A DNA stretch of 32,069 nucleotides from Brevundimonas sp. UBA5866 (GTDB taxonomy: Bacteria > Pseudomonadota > Alphaproteobacteria > Caulobacterales > Caulobacteraceae). The stretch spans positions 1-32,069 of the forward strand of contig NZ_DJFS01000011.1 in NCBI RefSeq assembly GCF_002432125.1. Reading direction: 5' to 3'. How positions within the stretch are numbered: the stretch's first letter is position 1; each line of letters begins with the position of its first letter. Both the position numbers and the translations under genes were made by a program. Positions 15,462 through 24,445 of this stretch are shown piece after piece. Under the pieces are notes generated by a model. That model worked only from the letters and a program-made list of their open reading frames with translations. It made no database searches and was not told where the DNA came from.

Positions 15462-16541
15462 TTAGCCTTCGAGGTCCTGACCTTCGTCCGGTTCCGGAGT
15501 GCCCAGAAGCTCGTCGGCAATCTTGTTGGTGGAGGCGCGAACGGCCTTCTCGATGGCCTCGGCCATGTCGGGGTTGTTCTTGAGGAACTCCTTGGCGTTC
15601 TCGCGGCCCTGACCGATGCGGGTCGAGTCATAGGAGAACCACGAGCCGGACTTCTCGACGATGCCCGCCTTGACGCCCAGATCGATGATCTCGCCGATCT
15701 TGGAGATGCCTTCGCCGTACATGATGTCGAAGATGACCTCACGGAACGGCGGGGCGACCTTGTTCTTCACCACCTTCACGCGGGTGGTGTTGCCGACCAC
15801 CTCGTCGCGGTTCTTGATCGCGCCGGTGCGGCGGATGTCGAGACGAACCGAGGCGTAGAACTTCAGGGCGTTACCGCCCGTGGTGGTTTCGGGCGAGCCG
15901 TACATCACGCCGATCTTGTGACGGATCTGGTTGATGAACAGCACGATGCATTTCGACTTGTTGATCGAGGCGGTCAGCTTGCGCAGGGCTTGCGACATCA
16001 GACGGGCCTGCAGGCCCGGCAGGCTGTCGCCCATTTCGCCTTCGATTTCGGCGCGCGGGGTCAGGGCGGCCACCGAGTCCACGACCACGATGTCCACCGC
16101 ACCCGAGCGCACGAGGGTGTCGACGATTTCCAGAGCCTGTTCACCGGCGTCCGGCTGCGAGACCAGCAGGTCGTCGAGGTTCACGCCCAGCTTCTGGGCA
16201 TAGACCGGATCAAGCGCGTGCTCGGCGTCCACGAAGGCGGCGACGCCACCCTTCTTCTGGACTTCGGCCACGGTATGCAGGGCCAGAGTGGTTTTACCCG
16301 AGGATTCCGGACCGAAAACTTCGATCACACGGCCCACCGGAAGGCCGCCGATGCCCAGAGCCATGTCGAGGCCGAGCGAGCCGGTCGAAACCGATTCAAT
16401 CTCTGCGACCTGACCGGCCTTGCCCAGTTTCATGACCGAGCCCTTACCGAACGCACGGTCGATCTGGGCAATCGCGGCCTCTAGGGCGCGTTGTTTGTCG
16501 GAGTCTGCTTTAGCCACTAATTTCAATGCCGCCTGTGTCAT
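15462..16541 (-). CDS. recA: Recombinase RecA
   Basis: A 359-residue RecA: ATP-dependent strand exchange in homologous recombination and co-protease for LexA. Walker A is GPESSGKT at residues 77-84, Walker B is VDIVVVDSVAALTPRAEIEGEMGD, and DNA-binding loop 2 includes FINQIRHKIGVMYGSPETTTGGNALKFYAS. The C-terminus is acidic (PEPDEGQDLEG), as usual. Three in-frame ATGs occur. The one at 16541 gives MTQAALKLVAKADSDKQ, the family form, and follows GGGAGAG on the minus strand; those at 16559 and 16571 lie in a palindrome. An alphaproteobacterial SOS box upstream (16654-16668) indicates LexA control. Confidence 0.98.
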   Translation of the reverse strand: MTQAALKLVAKADSDKQRALEAAIAQIDRAFGKGSVMKLGKAGQVAEIESVSTGSLGLDMALGIGGLPVGRVIEVFGPESSGKTTLALHTVAEVQKKGGVAAFVDAEHALDPVYAQKLGVNLDDLLVSQPDAGEQALEIVDTLVRSGAVDIVVVDSVAALTPRAEIEGEMGDSLPGLQARLMSQALRKLTASINKSKCIVLFINQIRHKIGVMYGSPETTTGGNALKFYASVRLDIRRTGAIKNRDEVVGNTTRVKVVKNKVAPPFREVIFDIMYGEGISKIGEIIDLGVKAGIVEKSGSWFSYDSTRIGQGRENAKEFLKNNPDMAEAIEKAVRASTNKIADELLGTPEPDEGQDLEG

Positions 16542-16558
16542 TGGTTTGATCTCTCCCA

Positions 16559-16575
16559 TGCCATGATTCATGGCA
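16559..16575 (-). other. Palindrome in the recA leader
   Basis: TGCCATGA and TCATGGCA form an inverted repeat with one central base just before the recA ribosome-binding site, and it contains the two unused upstream ATGs. It could be an RNA hairpin with a small loop or a protein site; the role is unknown. Confidence 0.4.
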
Positions 16576-16632
16576 CTTTTCCCGTAGGACGTTGGGAGAG
16601 ACCCGCCAGGACCCGCTCCCTCGATGAACAGG

Positions 16633-16668
16633 ATTAGTACACGGTTTGTTCTGGTTCACAAGATGTTC
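16633..16668 (-). promoter_or_regulatory. recA promoter with LexA (SOS) box
   Basis: GTTC-N7-GTTC at 16654-16668 (spacer ACAAGAT) is the alphaproteobacterial LexA site. A third GTTC lies at 16648-16651. On the minus strand TTGTGA (complement of 16656-16661) and TACTAAT (complement of 16633-16639) are spaced 16-17 bases apart and can serve as -35 and -10, with the SOS box covering the -35. Confidence 0.85.
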
Positions 16669-16760
16669 TCATTTGAAAATGCGAACAGGGTGAAAATATA
16701 CGTCCGGATCTGACGTATGGCGGACGGGATACCTTTGCAGCTTCGGGGCGTTAAGGGGGT

Positions 16761-18329
16761 ATGAACGCTGAAAATCTGCCTGCTTCCGATCCCGCAAAAC
16801 CCGCCCTTCTGACGATCCGCAATGCGCGTATGGCCGATGTGAGCGCCATCAGCGCCTTGGTGGGGCGCGTCTACAAGGATGACATTCCCTATACGGCGGG
16901 CATGCTGCGCGGACAGATCGCCATCTATCCTGACGGCCAGCTGGTGGTGGAATACGAAGGCGAGATCGTCGGCTATGCCGCCAGCTTCCGCATCGACGAT
17001 GCCTCGGCCATGCGCCCCCACACCTGGGAGGACATCACCGGCGGGGGCTATGCCTCGCGGCACGACCCCCACGGGGAGTGGCTGTACGGGATGGAGGTGT
17101 GTGTGGACCCCACCCGTCGCCGCCTGCGTATCGGCCAGCGTCTCTACGATGCCCGCCGAGAGCTGTGCGAGGTCCAGAACCTGAGGGGGATTGTCTTTGG
17201 CGGCCGCATGCCCGGCCTGTCGCGCAGGAAATCCACCTATCCCGATCCCAAATCCTATCTGGATGCGGTCACGGCGCGGAAGATGAACGATCCGGTTGTG
17301 GCCTTCCATCTGCGGTCGGGCTTCGAGCCGGTAGGGGTTCTGAGCGGCTATCTGCCGACCGACAAACAGTCGATGGGCCATGCCTCGCACATGGTCTGGC
17401 GCAATCCCTATTATGTGGAGAATACCGGCAAGGGCGCGGCATTCAATACCAAGGAGGCGGTGCGGGTCGCCACGGTCCAGCTCCAGATGCGCAAGGTCGA
17501 GAGCTTTGAGGAGTTCATGGCCAATATCGAATATTTCGTCGATGTGGTCGCGGACTATCGCGCCGACTTCGTGGTCTTCCCCGAACTGTTCACCCTCCAG
17601 CTTCTGTCATTGGAGCCCAAGAAACTGACGCCGGTGGAATCCATCGAGCATCTGACGCGATATACGCCGCGCTTTGTCGAGGCCATGCGCAAGCTGGCCG
17701 TCAGCTATAACGTCAACATCATCGGCGGCTCGCACCCGACCCGTACCGATGACGGCGACATCCAGAACGTGGCCTATGTCTTCCTGCGCGACGGCTCGGT
17801 CCACGAGCAGGAAAAACTGCATCCGACGCCGAACGAGCGGCACTGGTGGAACATCAAGGGCGGCGATCGCGTCCATGCCATCCCGACCGACTGCGGGCCG
17901 ATCGGGGTGATGATCTGCTACGATTCCGAATTCCCCGAGATCGCCCGCCGCATGGTGGATGAAGGGGCGCGCATCCTGTTCGTGCCGTTCTGCACCGACA
18001 ACCGTCAGGGCTATCTGCGGGTACGGTACTGCAATCAGGCGCGGGCCATCGAGAACCAGTGCTACGTCGTGCTGTCCGGCAATGTCGGCAATCTGCCCAA
18101 TGTCGAGAATATGGACATCCAGTACGCCCAGTCCTGTATCCTGACACCGTGCGACTTCCCCTTCGCGCGCGATGGCATTGCCGCGGAGGCTTCGGAGAAT
18201 GTGGAGACGGTGACGGTGGCCGATCTCGATCTGTCCGATCTGGCCTGGGCACGGGCGCAGGGCACGGTGAAGAACCTGCGTGACCGGCGCTTTGACCTGT
18301 ACAAGACAGTCTGGGCCGACGGCGGCTGA
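16761..18329 (+). CDS. GNAT acetyltransferase fused to a nitrilase-family amidohydrolase
   Basis: A 522-residue two-domain protein. Residues ~15-215 are a GNAT domain (LTIRNARMADVSAISALVGRVY at the start, then the acetyl-CoA segment VDPTRRRLRIGQRLYDARRELC). Residues ~230-515 are a carbon-nitrogen hydrolase with the full Glu-Lys-Cys triad: Glu275 in VVFPELF, Lys352 in HEQEKLHPTPNE and Cys386 in GVMICYDSEFPE. This fusion occurs in many bacteria, but its substrates are not established; amide hydrolysis coupled to an acyl-CoA-dependent step is a reasonable guess. AAGGGGGT directly precedes the ATG. It diverges from recA, so the 16669-16760 interval holds its promoter. Confidence 0.92.
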   Translation: MNAENLPASDPAKPALLTIRNARMADVSAISALVGRVYKDDIPYTAGMLRGQIAIYPDGQLVVEYEGEIVGYAASFRIDDASAMRPHTWEDITGGGYASRHDPHGEWLYGMEVCVDPTRRRLRIGQRLYDARRELCEVQNLRGIVFGGRMPGLSRRKSTYPDPKSYLDAVTARKMNDPVVAFHLRSGFEPVGVLSGYLPTDKQSMGHASHMVWRNPYYVENTGKGAAFNTKEAVRVATVQLQMRKVESFEEFMANIEYFVDVVADYRADFVVFPELFTLQLLSLEPKKLTPVESIEHLTRYTPRFVEAMRKLAVSYNVNIIGGSHPTRTDDGDIQNVAYVFLRDGSVHEQEKLHPTPNERHWWNIKGGDRVHAIPTDCGPIGVMICYDSEFPEIARRMVDEGARILFVPFCTDNRQGYLRVRYCNQARAIENQCYVVLSGNVGNLPNVENMDIQYAQSCILTPCDFPFARDGIAAEASENVETVTVADLDLSDLAWARAQGTVKNLRDRRFDLYKTVWADGG

Positions 18330-18340
18330 GCCGGGGCCTG

Positions 18341-19360
18341 TCAGTTCTCGCGGTAGAAGTTGCAGTACCAGTCCACAAAGTGGCCCACGCCCTCTTCCAC
18401 GCTGGTCGAGGGGGCGTAACCGAGCGCCGCCAGGGTGGCGGAAACATCGGCCTCGGTATCGGTCACGTCCCCGTCCTGCATGGGCATGAGGTTGAGCCTA
18501 GCCTTGCGGCCCAGCTTGCTTTCCAGCACTTCGATATAGCGCACCAGCGGCACCGGTCGGCCGGCGCCCAGATTGAGGATGCGCCACGGGGCCACGCCGC
18601 TGGTGGAGGGATCGGGGCGGCTGGCGTCCCAGTTCCGGTCAATCGTAGCCGGGCGATCCAATGCGGCGACAATGCCGGTGACGATGTCGTCCACATAGGT
18701 GAAGTCGCGGCTCATGCGTCCTTCGCCGTAAACGTCGATAGGATCGTTTTTCAGTATGGCGCGGGTGAATTTGAACAGGGCCATGTCCGGTCTGCCCCAC
18801 GGCCCATAGACGGTGAAGAACCGCAGGCCCGTCATCGGAATGCCGAACAGATGGGCATAGGAATGCGCCATCGCCTCGTTGGCGATCTTGGTGGCGGCAT
18901 AGAGGGTCAGCGGGTGGTTGGCCCCGTCGGACGGCGCGAACGGCAGCTTTCCATTGGCCCCATAGGCCGAACTGGTCGAGGCATAGACGAGGTGCCCGCA
19001 GCCGACAGCCCGCGCGCCCTCGATGATCGACAGGAAGCCGGTGACGTTGGAGGCGACATAGGTCTCCGGCGCTTCGAGGCTGTAGCGGACGCCGGCCTGT
19101 GCCCCCAGATGGACGATGCGCCCGGGGCGATGCCGGGCGAACAGGGCGGCTACGCCCTCGCGGTCCGACAGGTCCAGGGTGTGATGGATATAGTTCGGAT
19201 GCCGTAGCAGAATATCCAGCCGTGCCTGCTTCAGGGCCGGATCATAATAGCTGTTCAGATTGTCGATGCCGACGACGCTCTCGCCCCGCGCCAGCAGGCG
19301 TTGGGTGGTGTGAAAGCCGATAAATCCGGCCGAGCCGGTGACAAGAACAGCATGCGACAT
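18341..19360 (-). CDS. NAD-dependent epimerase, UDP-glucuronate 4-epimerase-like
   Basis: A 339-residue extended short-chain dehydrogenase. NAD binding is shown by GSAGFIG (residues 9-15), and catalytic residues by STSSAYG and YAATK (Tyr154, Lys158). Features typical of UDP-glucuronate epimerases are IDNLNSYYDPALKQARL after the first strand, AQAGVRYSLEAPETYVASN, FFTVYGPWGRPDMALFKFTRAIL, and MQDGDVTDTEADVS near the C-terminus. Such enzymes make UDP-galacturonate for surface polysaccharide or lipopolysaccharide. It is the last gene of the 22019-18341 minus-strand group and begins 42 bp after a methyltransferase, which fits envelope or polysaccharide work. Exact sugar specificity cannot be proved by eye. 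Confidence 0.9.
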   Translation of the reverse strand: MSHAVLVTGSAGFIGFHTTQRLLARGESVVGIDNLNSYYDPALKQARLDILLRHPNYIHHTLDLSDREGVAALFARHRPGRIVHLGAQAGVRYSLEAPETYVASNVTGFLSIIEGARAVGCGHLVYASTSSAYGANGKLPFAPSDGANHPLTLYAATKIANEAMAHSYAHLFGIPMTGLRFFTVYGPWGRPDMALFKFTRAILKNDPIDVYGEGRMSRDFTYVDDIVTGIVAALDRPATIDRNWDASRPDPSTSGVAPWRILNLGAGRPVPLVRYIEVLESKLGRKARLNLMPMQDGDVTDTEADVSATLAALGYAPSTSVEEGVGHFVDWYCNFYREN

Positions 19361-19402
19361 GGGCCTAGCGATAATCCCGTCCGCGTCTGTATGCCAGCGG
19401 TT

Positions 19403-20083
19403 CTAGCCGCGCACCGCAATCAGCGACTTGGTCAGCGGGCCGATCTTTTCATCATGGTGGGTGGCGTCCGGATAGAGAAAGCGGAACTGGGTCTTGTCCA
19501 ATAGGCGGGCGTGTTGGACATCGCGCATGGCCGCGCCGACATCGGGGGCTTTCTGCGAAAAGCCGTGCGGGCGGCGCATCAGGGCGCGGGCCCGCGACTG
19601 TTCGCTTTTCCAGTGGAAGAACAGGCTGGAAAAATGCGGTTCGACCGGAAACCAGAAATAGGGCGTCTGCACATAATAGCGCGGGGCCAGACGGCGGCAT
19701 TGCGCAGCAAAGGCCTCCATCCGTACCCAGTCACCGACGTGTTCGATCACCGAGTTGGAATGGACCAGATCGAAGCTGTTGTCGGCATATTGCGGCAGGT
19801 CGGTCGCGTCTGCATCGATCACGCTGAACAGGGCACCGTCCCAAACATCATCCACCCCGCCGGGGTTCACCAAGGTGATGTGGACCTTGCAGGCCTTCAG
19901 CAGACCGAGATCGAACAGGTGCCAATAGCCGGCCTCGCCGCCAAGATCGATGATCCGGACGCCCCCCTTTTCGGCGGCGATCTTCTCGATCAGTTCGACG
20001 ACACGGCGACTGCGGGCGCGGCGAAAACGCGACACCAGAGAGTTCGGGTCGCTGTTGTCCTGAAGGGCGTGTATCAGTTTCAT
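19403..20083 (-). CDS. Class I SAM-dependent methyltransferase
   Basis: A 226-residue protein with a Rossmann methyltransferase core. Motif I is IIDLGGEAGYW (residues 44-54, an atypical G-G-E-A-G loop), an acidic strand is FSVIDADATDLPQYADNSFDLVHSNSVIEHV (roughly motifs II-IV), and YYVQTPYFWFPVEPHF follows. This resembles methyltransferases found in surface-polysaccharide clusters. The substrate is unknown. An in-frame start 105 bp upstream would overlap the M28 gene's 3' end. ATG 20083 gives a family-like start (MKLIHALQDNSDPNSL) and leaves a 34-bp gap to that gene. It lies between the M28 peptidase and the epimerase on one strand. Confidence 0.85.
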   Translation of the reverse strand: MKLIHALQDNSDPNSLVSRFRRARSRRVVELIEKIAAEKGGVRIIDLGGEAGYWHLFDLGLLKACKVHITLVNPGGVDDVWDGALFSVIDADATDLPQYADNSFDLVHSNSVIEHVGDWVRMEAFAAQCRRLAPRYYVQTPYFWFPVEPHFSSLFFHWKSEQSRARALMRRPHGFSQKAPDVGAAMRDVQHARLLDKTQFRFLYPDATHHDEKIGPLTKSLIAVRG

Positions 20084-20117
20084 TCCGACCGTTTGCCAGA
20101 ACGATGCTACGACAAGC

Positions 20118-22019
20118 TTAAGCGTTGGCGCTTGGCACACCTTTATCGGTGGGTGGGGGCGTGTGGGGCTCGGCCAGACGGGCGGCACCGCTTAGGGCCA
20201 GCGCTGCGATGATGCAGACCGCAGACATGCCGATCAGCCAGTGATCACCCCGCGCAGGTACCAGAGGGCGAACAAACAGCAGCGTCAGAAAACCGATGAC
20301 ACCCAGCGCTCCGGGTACGGTTATGCCCAGTGCCAGGAAGACGAAATGGCCATACCCCATCAGCCATGCGCCGCCGATGATGGTCGCAATAGCTGGCGCG
20401 ACCAGACCGCGAAGCTCGCTGAGCGAGGGAGACAGACAGGCCGACACCACCATCGCCAGAATGGCCAGCAACAGGGGCCATATGACAATCAGCGCGACCT
20501 GTGGTGCGACGGCTTGCAGGGCACAGCCCAGAATGAAGGCCAGCGCCGCCGTTCCGGTCCAGCCGCCCCAGATGGTGCGTGCCGATGCACCCGGCCAGAG
20601 CGAAAGCACGGCGGCGATGGCACCGGCTCCGATATAGACCCAGCCCATCTTTCCCACCACGGCGACCAGCAGGGTCACAATGGCCAAACCGTAACCCAGA
20701 ACACGGCGGTGCGAGGCGCGCGCACCGGAAATCAGCAGAAATGCCAGGCCCAGTACAACCAGCGCCGTTGCCGCTTCCATCCACGGCAGGCGGCGCAGCA
20801 GGGTGTAGTAGAAGGAAACGCCATCCACATGCATCTGCAATGGCCCCGCCAACATGCGTACGCCCTGGGACAGCACCAGACTGGCGCTCAGGAACCAGAC
20901 TCCGTCCAGCATGCCCTGCCACAGTTGTTTCGGATCAAGTCCGGTCACCGTTCGGGCGCGCCAGACACTAAAGGCCAACCCGGCCAACGACACGGCCAGC
21001 AACAGCCAGCCGACGAAGGGGGCGTGGCTGATGACGAGTCGTCCGAATACGTCGGCGTAAACCAGATCGGGACCCGAGCGGGGCAGGTCACCTGCGGGAA
21101 CAAGGCGGGTGGCCAGTTCCAGAGTTTGCGAACCCATTTGCTGGACCGTGCCCACATCGAGGTTTTCGGGGGTCGAATATTCGGTGTGATAGTGATGGGC
21201 GCGCCCGAGGAAGGCGAGGTTCACGCCCTGCATCCCCATGTCGCGCGGGACGGTGAAGTCGGTGCCGTTCGGCATCCGCTCATACAGGTAAGAGCCAATC
21301 GAGGCGGTGGTAACGCCACCGTCGGCCTTCATGGCAATAGGGGCAAAGGCGCGGATGGTGGGGCCATCACCCTTGCCCGTCTCGAACATGTTGACGCGAC
21401 CGCCGCCGCCACGGGCCTCCAGATTGATGATGAAGCCCACTGACCGGGCCAGAGGGTGGCCTTCAAAGAAGATGCGGGCACCTTCCAGACCGATCTCTTC
21501 GCCGTCGGTCAGAAGAACGATCAAGGTGCGCCCTTCGACATTGCGGGCCTGAAGTGCGCGGGCCGTCTCCAGAATGACCGCCACACCTGTGGAATCGTCA
21601 CCGGCACCCGGCGAGGTGGCACTGGTGTCATAGTGCGCCATCAGCATGAGGGACGGTAGATCCGGCTGGCTGCCACGACGCACGGCGACCAGATTGGTGG
21701 CGATGGCACCGTTCGTCTCGGGCGATCCGCCCTCGCGCTTCAGCCGTTGCCCGCCCTTGAGGGAGATGTCCCCCGTCTGCTCGGTGACCTCGAAGTCCAG
21801 ATCGGCCAGTCGCTTCGCCAGATAGGCGCGGACGCGGGCGTTTTCCGCCGATCCCAGTGGATGCGGCGCCTTGGATATCTCCCGGATGTCGATCATGGCG
21901 CGCTGGGCAGAGAACGTCGCTGGCGGGGCATCGACAGGTCGGGGAGAGGGCGTCTGCAGGCTCAGCACAGCCAAGGCGAACATCAGGGCCAACGACCCCA
22001 GCAGTATGGACAGACGCAT
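20118..22019 (-). CDS. M28-family metallopeptidase with C-terminal multi-helix membrane domain
   Basis: A 633-residue protein. A hydrophobic N-terminal segment (SILLGSLALMFALAVLSL) precedes an extracytoplasmic M28 aminopeptidase domain with zinc-site residues His129 (AHYDT), Asp141 (GAGDDSTG), Glu174-Glu175 (TDGEEIG) and a distal His (YHTEYSTPEN). From about residue 335 on there are roughly nine hydrophobic helices (for example APFVGWLLLAVSLAGLAFSV and ALAFILGCALQAVAP). The layout recalls the ER-type Fxna/ERMP1 peptidases: peptidase outside, polytopic domain in the membrane. GGAGGGG before ATG 22019 is a strong ribosome-binding site. It is the first gene of a likely three-gene operon. The substrate is unknown. 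Confidence 0.9.
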   Translation of the reverse strand: MRLSILLGSLALMFALAVLSLQTPSPRPVDAPPATFSAQRAMIDIREISKAPHPLGSAENARVRAYLAKRLADLDFEVTEQTGDISLKGGQRLKREGGSPETNGAIATNLVAVRRGSQPDLPSLMLMAHYDTSATSPGAGDDSTGVAVILETARALQARNVEGRTLIVLLTDGEEIGLEGARIFFEGHPLARSVGFIINLEARGGGGRVNMFETGKGDGPTIRAFAPIAMKADGGVTTASIGSYLYERMPNGTDFTVPRDMGMQGVNLAFLGRAHHYHTEYSTPENLDVGTVQQMGSQTLELATRLVPAGDLPRSGPDLVYADVFGRLVISHAPFVGWLLLAVSLAGLAFSVWRARTVTGLDPKQLWQGMLDGVWFLSASLVLSQGVRMLAGPLQMHVDGVSFYYTLLRRLPWMEAATALVVLGLAFLLISGARASHRRVLGYGLAIVTLLVAVVGKMGWVYIGAGAIAAVLSLWPGASARTIWGGWTGTAALAFILGCALQAVAPQVALIVIWPLLLAILAMVVSACLSPSLSELRGLVAPAIATIIGGAWLMGYGHFVFLALGITVPGALGVIGFLTLLFVRPLVPARGDHWLIGMSAVCIIAALALSGAARLAEPHTPPPTDKGVPSANA

Positions 22020-22241
22020 CCGGACCCCTCCGTCAAATGACGGCCTATTGGTGGTCAGTCCTGCGGATATGGCAAGAGGGCTCTCGAAACGGGCTTGCGC
22101 ACGTTTGCGGGAGGCGATTTTTCAGAGGGCGCAGGCCTGCCTCGGGCGGCACGGACTAAGATTTTTGCGTCCCGATCTGATATGGCGAATGCCTTGGAAG
22201 CAGAGCCTCCATTCTAGCGGTATCAGTCAGGACCCCATCGT

Positions 22242-23627
22242 ATGTCCCAGTTCCAGCCTTCGCGCCGTCGCATGTTGCAGTGGGGGGGCGCTGTGCCCGC
22301 ATTGGCGGCGTTGGGCGGGTGTGTGTCGTTGCCGGCGGCGACTGCGACGCTTGATGCGCCAAGGCTGCGTGTGCTGGCGATTTCGGACCTGCATTCCTCC
22401 TATGGCCGTATCGCGCAACTGTTGGCCGCCTTCCGCCGGGAGGTTGCGGACAACCCCGCTGGCCACCTGATCGTCGTGAACGGCGACATCTTCGAGCATG
22501 GCAATGTCGTTTCGGTGCGATCAGACGGCGTGATCGACTGGGCTTTCATGGCCGAGCTGCCCAAGATTGCACCGACGGTTTTCAATATCGGCAACCATGA
22601 CAACGACCTTGTGACCGACCTTCATCCGGTCGTGGCGCGGATGCGCCAGCTGGGGCTGACGGTGGTCAGCAACCTGATCGACAAGCGCACAGGCCAGCCC
22701 TTCGCCCCTTCGACGGCAGACCTGGATATCGGCGCGCAGACATTGCGCATCGTTGGCATGGGCACGCCATCGATCAATGCCTATCCGCAGGCCAGCCGCG
22801 AGTTCCTTCAGATTCCGGAGCCGAAGGCCTGGGCGAGGGAAAACTTTCCCGCCATGCTCGCGGGCGATGGGCTGAAGCTGGTACTCAGCCACGTCGGGGT
22901 GGTGGACGAGCGCGAATACCTGCCGCTCGTACCGCAAGGGGCGCTGATGATCGGCGGGCATAACCACCTGCTCTTCACCCATCATGACGGTGCAACCGGC
23001 TATATGCATCCGGGGCGCTGGGGCGAGACCTATACGGTCGGCGAATACGGAAATGACGGCCGCGTGCGGACCTTTATCCGCGAAGTGCCGACCGATGCCC
23101 CTGTCGATGCCGCATTGGCCGCCCTGGTCCGTCAGACATTGGCCACCCATCTGACCGAAAGGGAGCGGGCCATTCTGGGGCGGAACCCTCTGCCCCTGTC
23201 TCTGGGCGACACAGCGCGCAAGGTCTGCGTCGGCTTTGCCGATGCCGCCGATGCCGACTGGGGCTTTATTGGCCACACCACACTGGGCACAGGGTTGAAG
23301 GGCGGCGATATCGACCAGTTCCACTTTGACGAAGTGGTGCGTTTTGACGGTCGGCTTCAGGTGGCGGAGGTGGACGCCGCGCGACTGCCCGCCATTCTCA
23401 AGGTCTGTAACCAGGACAGTCCGACGCCGATCGACGAGATGACCGGAGATTTCATCTATGCCGCACCGCGTAGTGCGGGCGGGCGTCAGGCGGGCAGGCT
23501 GCGGCTGGCCACCACCGACTGGTGCGCGCGCAACCAGAGGAAATATTTCGGCACGACCGATCTGGACTTCCGGGATGTTGCGACCGACGGCGTAAAGGCC
23601 GTCGCGCGTCAGGCACTGTTGGGTTAG
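22242..23627 (+). CDS. 5'-nucleotidase/metallophosphoesterase, Tat-type lipoprotein
   Basis: A 461-residue exported phosphoesterase. The signal combines a twin-arginine motif (SRRRMLQ) with a lipobox ending LGGC (Cys27), which suggests Tat export followed by lipidation. Dinuclear-metal motifs are Asp49/His51 (SDLHS), Asp82 (NGDIF), Asn118-His119 (GNHD) and GGHNH. The C-terminal half, with TPIDEMTGDFIYAAP, resembles the 5'-nucleotidase C-terminal substrate domain (UshA/CpdB-like). It probably releases phosphate from nucleotides or related esters in the periplasm. The nucleotide specificity residues cannot be judged. Its stop codon overlaps that of the convergent cheR-like gene by 2 bases, with no terminator between. 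Confidence 0.88.
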   Translation: MSQFQPSRRRMLQWGGAVPALAALGGCVSLPAATATLDAPRLRVLAISDLHSSYGRIAQLLAAFRREVADNPAGHLIVVNGDIFEHGNVVSVRSDGVIDWAFMAELPKIAPTVFNIGNHDNDLVTDLHPVVARMRQLGLTVVSNLIDKRTGQPFAPSTADLDIGAQTLRIVGMGTPSINAYPQASREFLQIPEPKAWARENFPAMLAGDGLKLVLSHVGVVDEREYLPLVPQGALMIGGHNHLLFTHHDGATGYMHPGRWGETYTVGEYGNDGRVRTFIREVPTDAPVDAALAALVRQTLATHLTERERAILGRNPLPLSLGDTARKVCVGFADAADADWGFIGHTTLGTGLKGGDIDQFHFDEVVRFDGRLQVAEVDAARLPAILKVCNQDSPTPIDEMTGDFIYAAPRSAGGRQAGRLRLATTDWCARNQRKYFGTTDLDFRDVATDGVKAVARQALLG

Positions 23628-24445
23628 GCGGCGAACTGGTCGCGGTTGGGGGCTTTGACATAGAGCCCCGCCCGGCCTGCAACAGGGCGGAACTGTTTGG
23701 TGTCGGTGCGCTCGTCAGTGCCCAGGAAAAGACAGCCATCGGGCAATAGCGGCTCATACAGCCGGTCCAGAACCTTCATCTGGGCGTCGGGGACCATGTC
23801 GCTGATGACATTGCGGCAGAAGATCAGGTCGAACGGACCCTTGGCCGTAAGATCGGGAGGCAGAGGGTCCAACAGATTGGCGCGATCGAAATGGATTATG
23901 CGACGCAGATCCGGCTTGGCTTGCCATTGGTCTTCGACAGGACCGAACCAGCGCAGCATGGCGTGGGCGGTCAGACCACGCTGAATTTCAAACCCCGAGT
24001 AGATGCCACGTCCGCCTTTCTCCAGCGCGCGGCGTGAAAGATCGGTGCTGAGGATATCGACGGCTATATCCTGCTCCAGAGCACTCATGGCGAGGCTGAA
24101 CGCCTCTTGTCCCGAGGCACCGCCGGCAACCCAGATGCGGATCGGGCGTCCATTGCGGGCCTTGGCCAGGGCAGGCAGGATTTCGCGGGCATAGAGGTCG
24201 AACACATTGCGCTCGCGCCGGAACCAGGTCTCGGTGTTCAGAAGCGACTCGATGATCGACCATGCGAGAGAGCCGACCGGCCGTGCCCACAGATTGGCCA
24301 GAAGGGCCTCGACGTTGTGAAACCCCTCGCGGCGGGCGATCGGCCCCAGCCGATGCTCGGCCAACTGCATACGGTCCGACGTCAGGGCATATCCCGAACG
24401 GCTGACCATCAAGCTTTGCAGCCTGTCGAAATCCTCGGGCGTCAT
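23624..24445 (-). CDS. CheR-type protein-glutamate O-methyltransferase (divergent)
   Basis: A 273-residue CheR: a short N-terminal helical domain (MTPEDFDRLQSLMVSRSGYAL), the TETWFRRERN helix, and a SAM-binding core. The motif I segment is VAGGASGQEAFSLAM where canonical CheR has xGCSTGEEPYSLAM, and the IFCRNVI segment is kept but followed by SDM rather than YF. Canonical CheR methylates chemoreceptor glutamates. No receptor, CheA, CheW or CheB gene is in view, so a chemotaxis role is not shown. Its ATG overlaps the stop of the upstream receiver gene by 4 bp (ATGA), so the two are translationally coupled. The likely transcript is chpT-receiver-cheR. Confidence 0.9.
   Translation of the reverse strand: MTPEDFDRLQSLMVSRSGYALTSDRMQLAEHRLGPIARREGFHNVEALLANLWARPVGSLAWSIIESLLNTETWFRRERNVFDLYAREILPALAKARNGRPIRIWVAGGASGQEAFSLAMSALEQDIAVDILSTDLSRRALEKGGRGIYSGFEIQRGLTAHAMLRWFGPVEDQWQAKPDLRRIIHFDRANLLDPLPPDLTAKGPFDLIFCRNVISDMVPDAQMKVLDRLYEPLLPDGCLFLGTDERTDTKQFRPVAGRAGLYVKAPNRDQFAA

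Noticed and set aside
20241..21443. 400-codon plus-strand frame
   Set aside because: It is antisense to the M28 peptidase membrane domain, with Gln/Arg/His-rich sequence and no recognisable fold.
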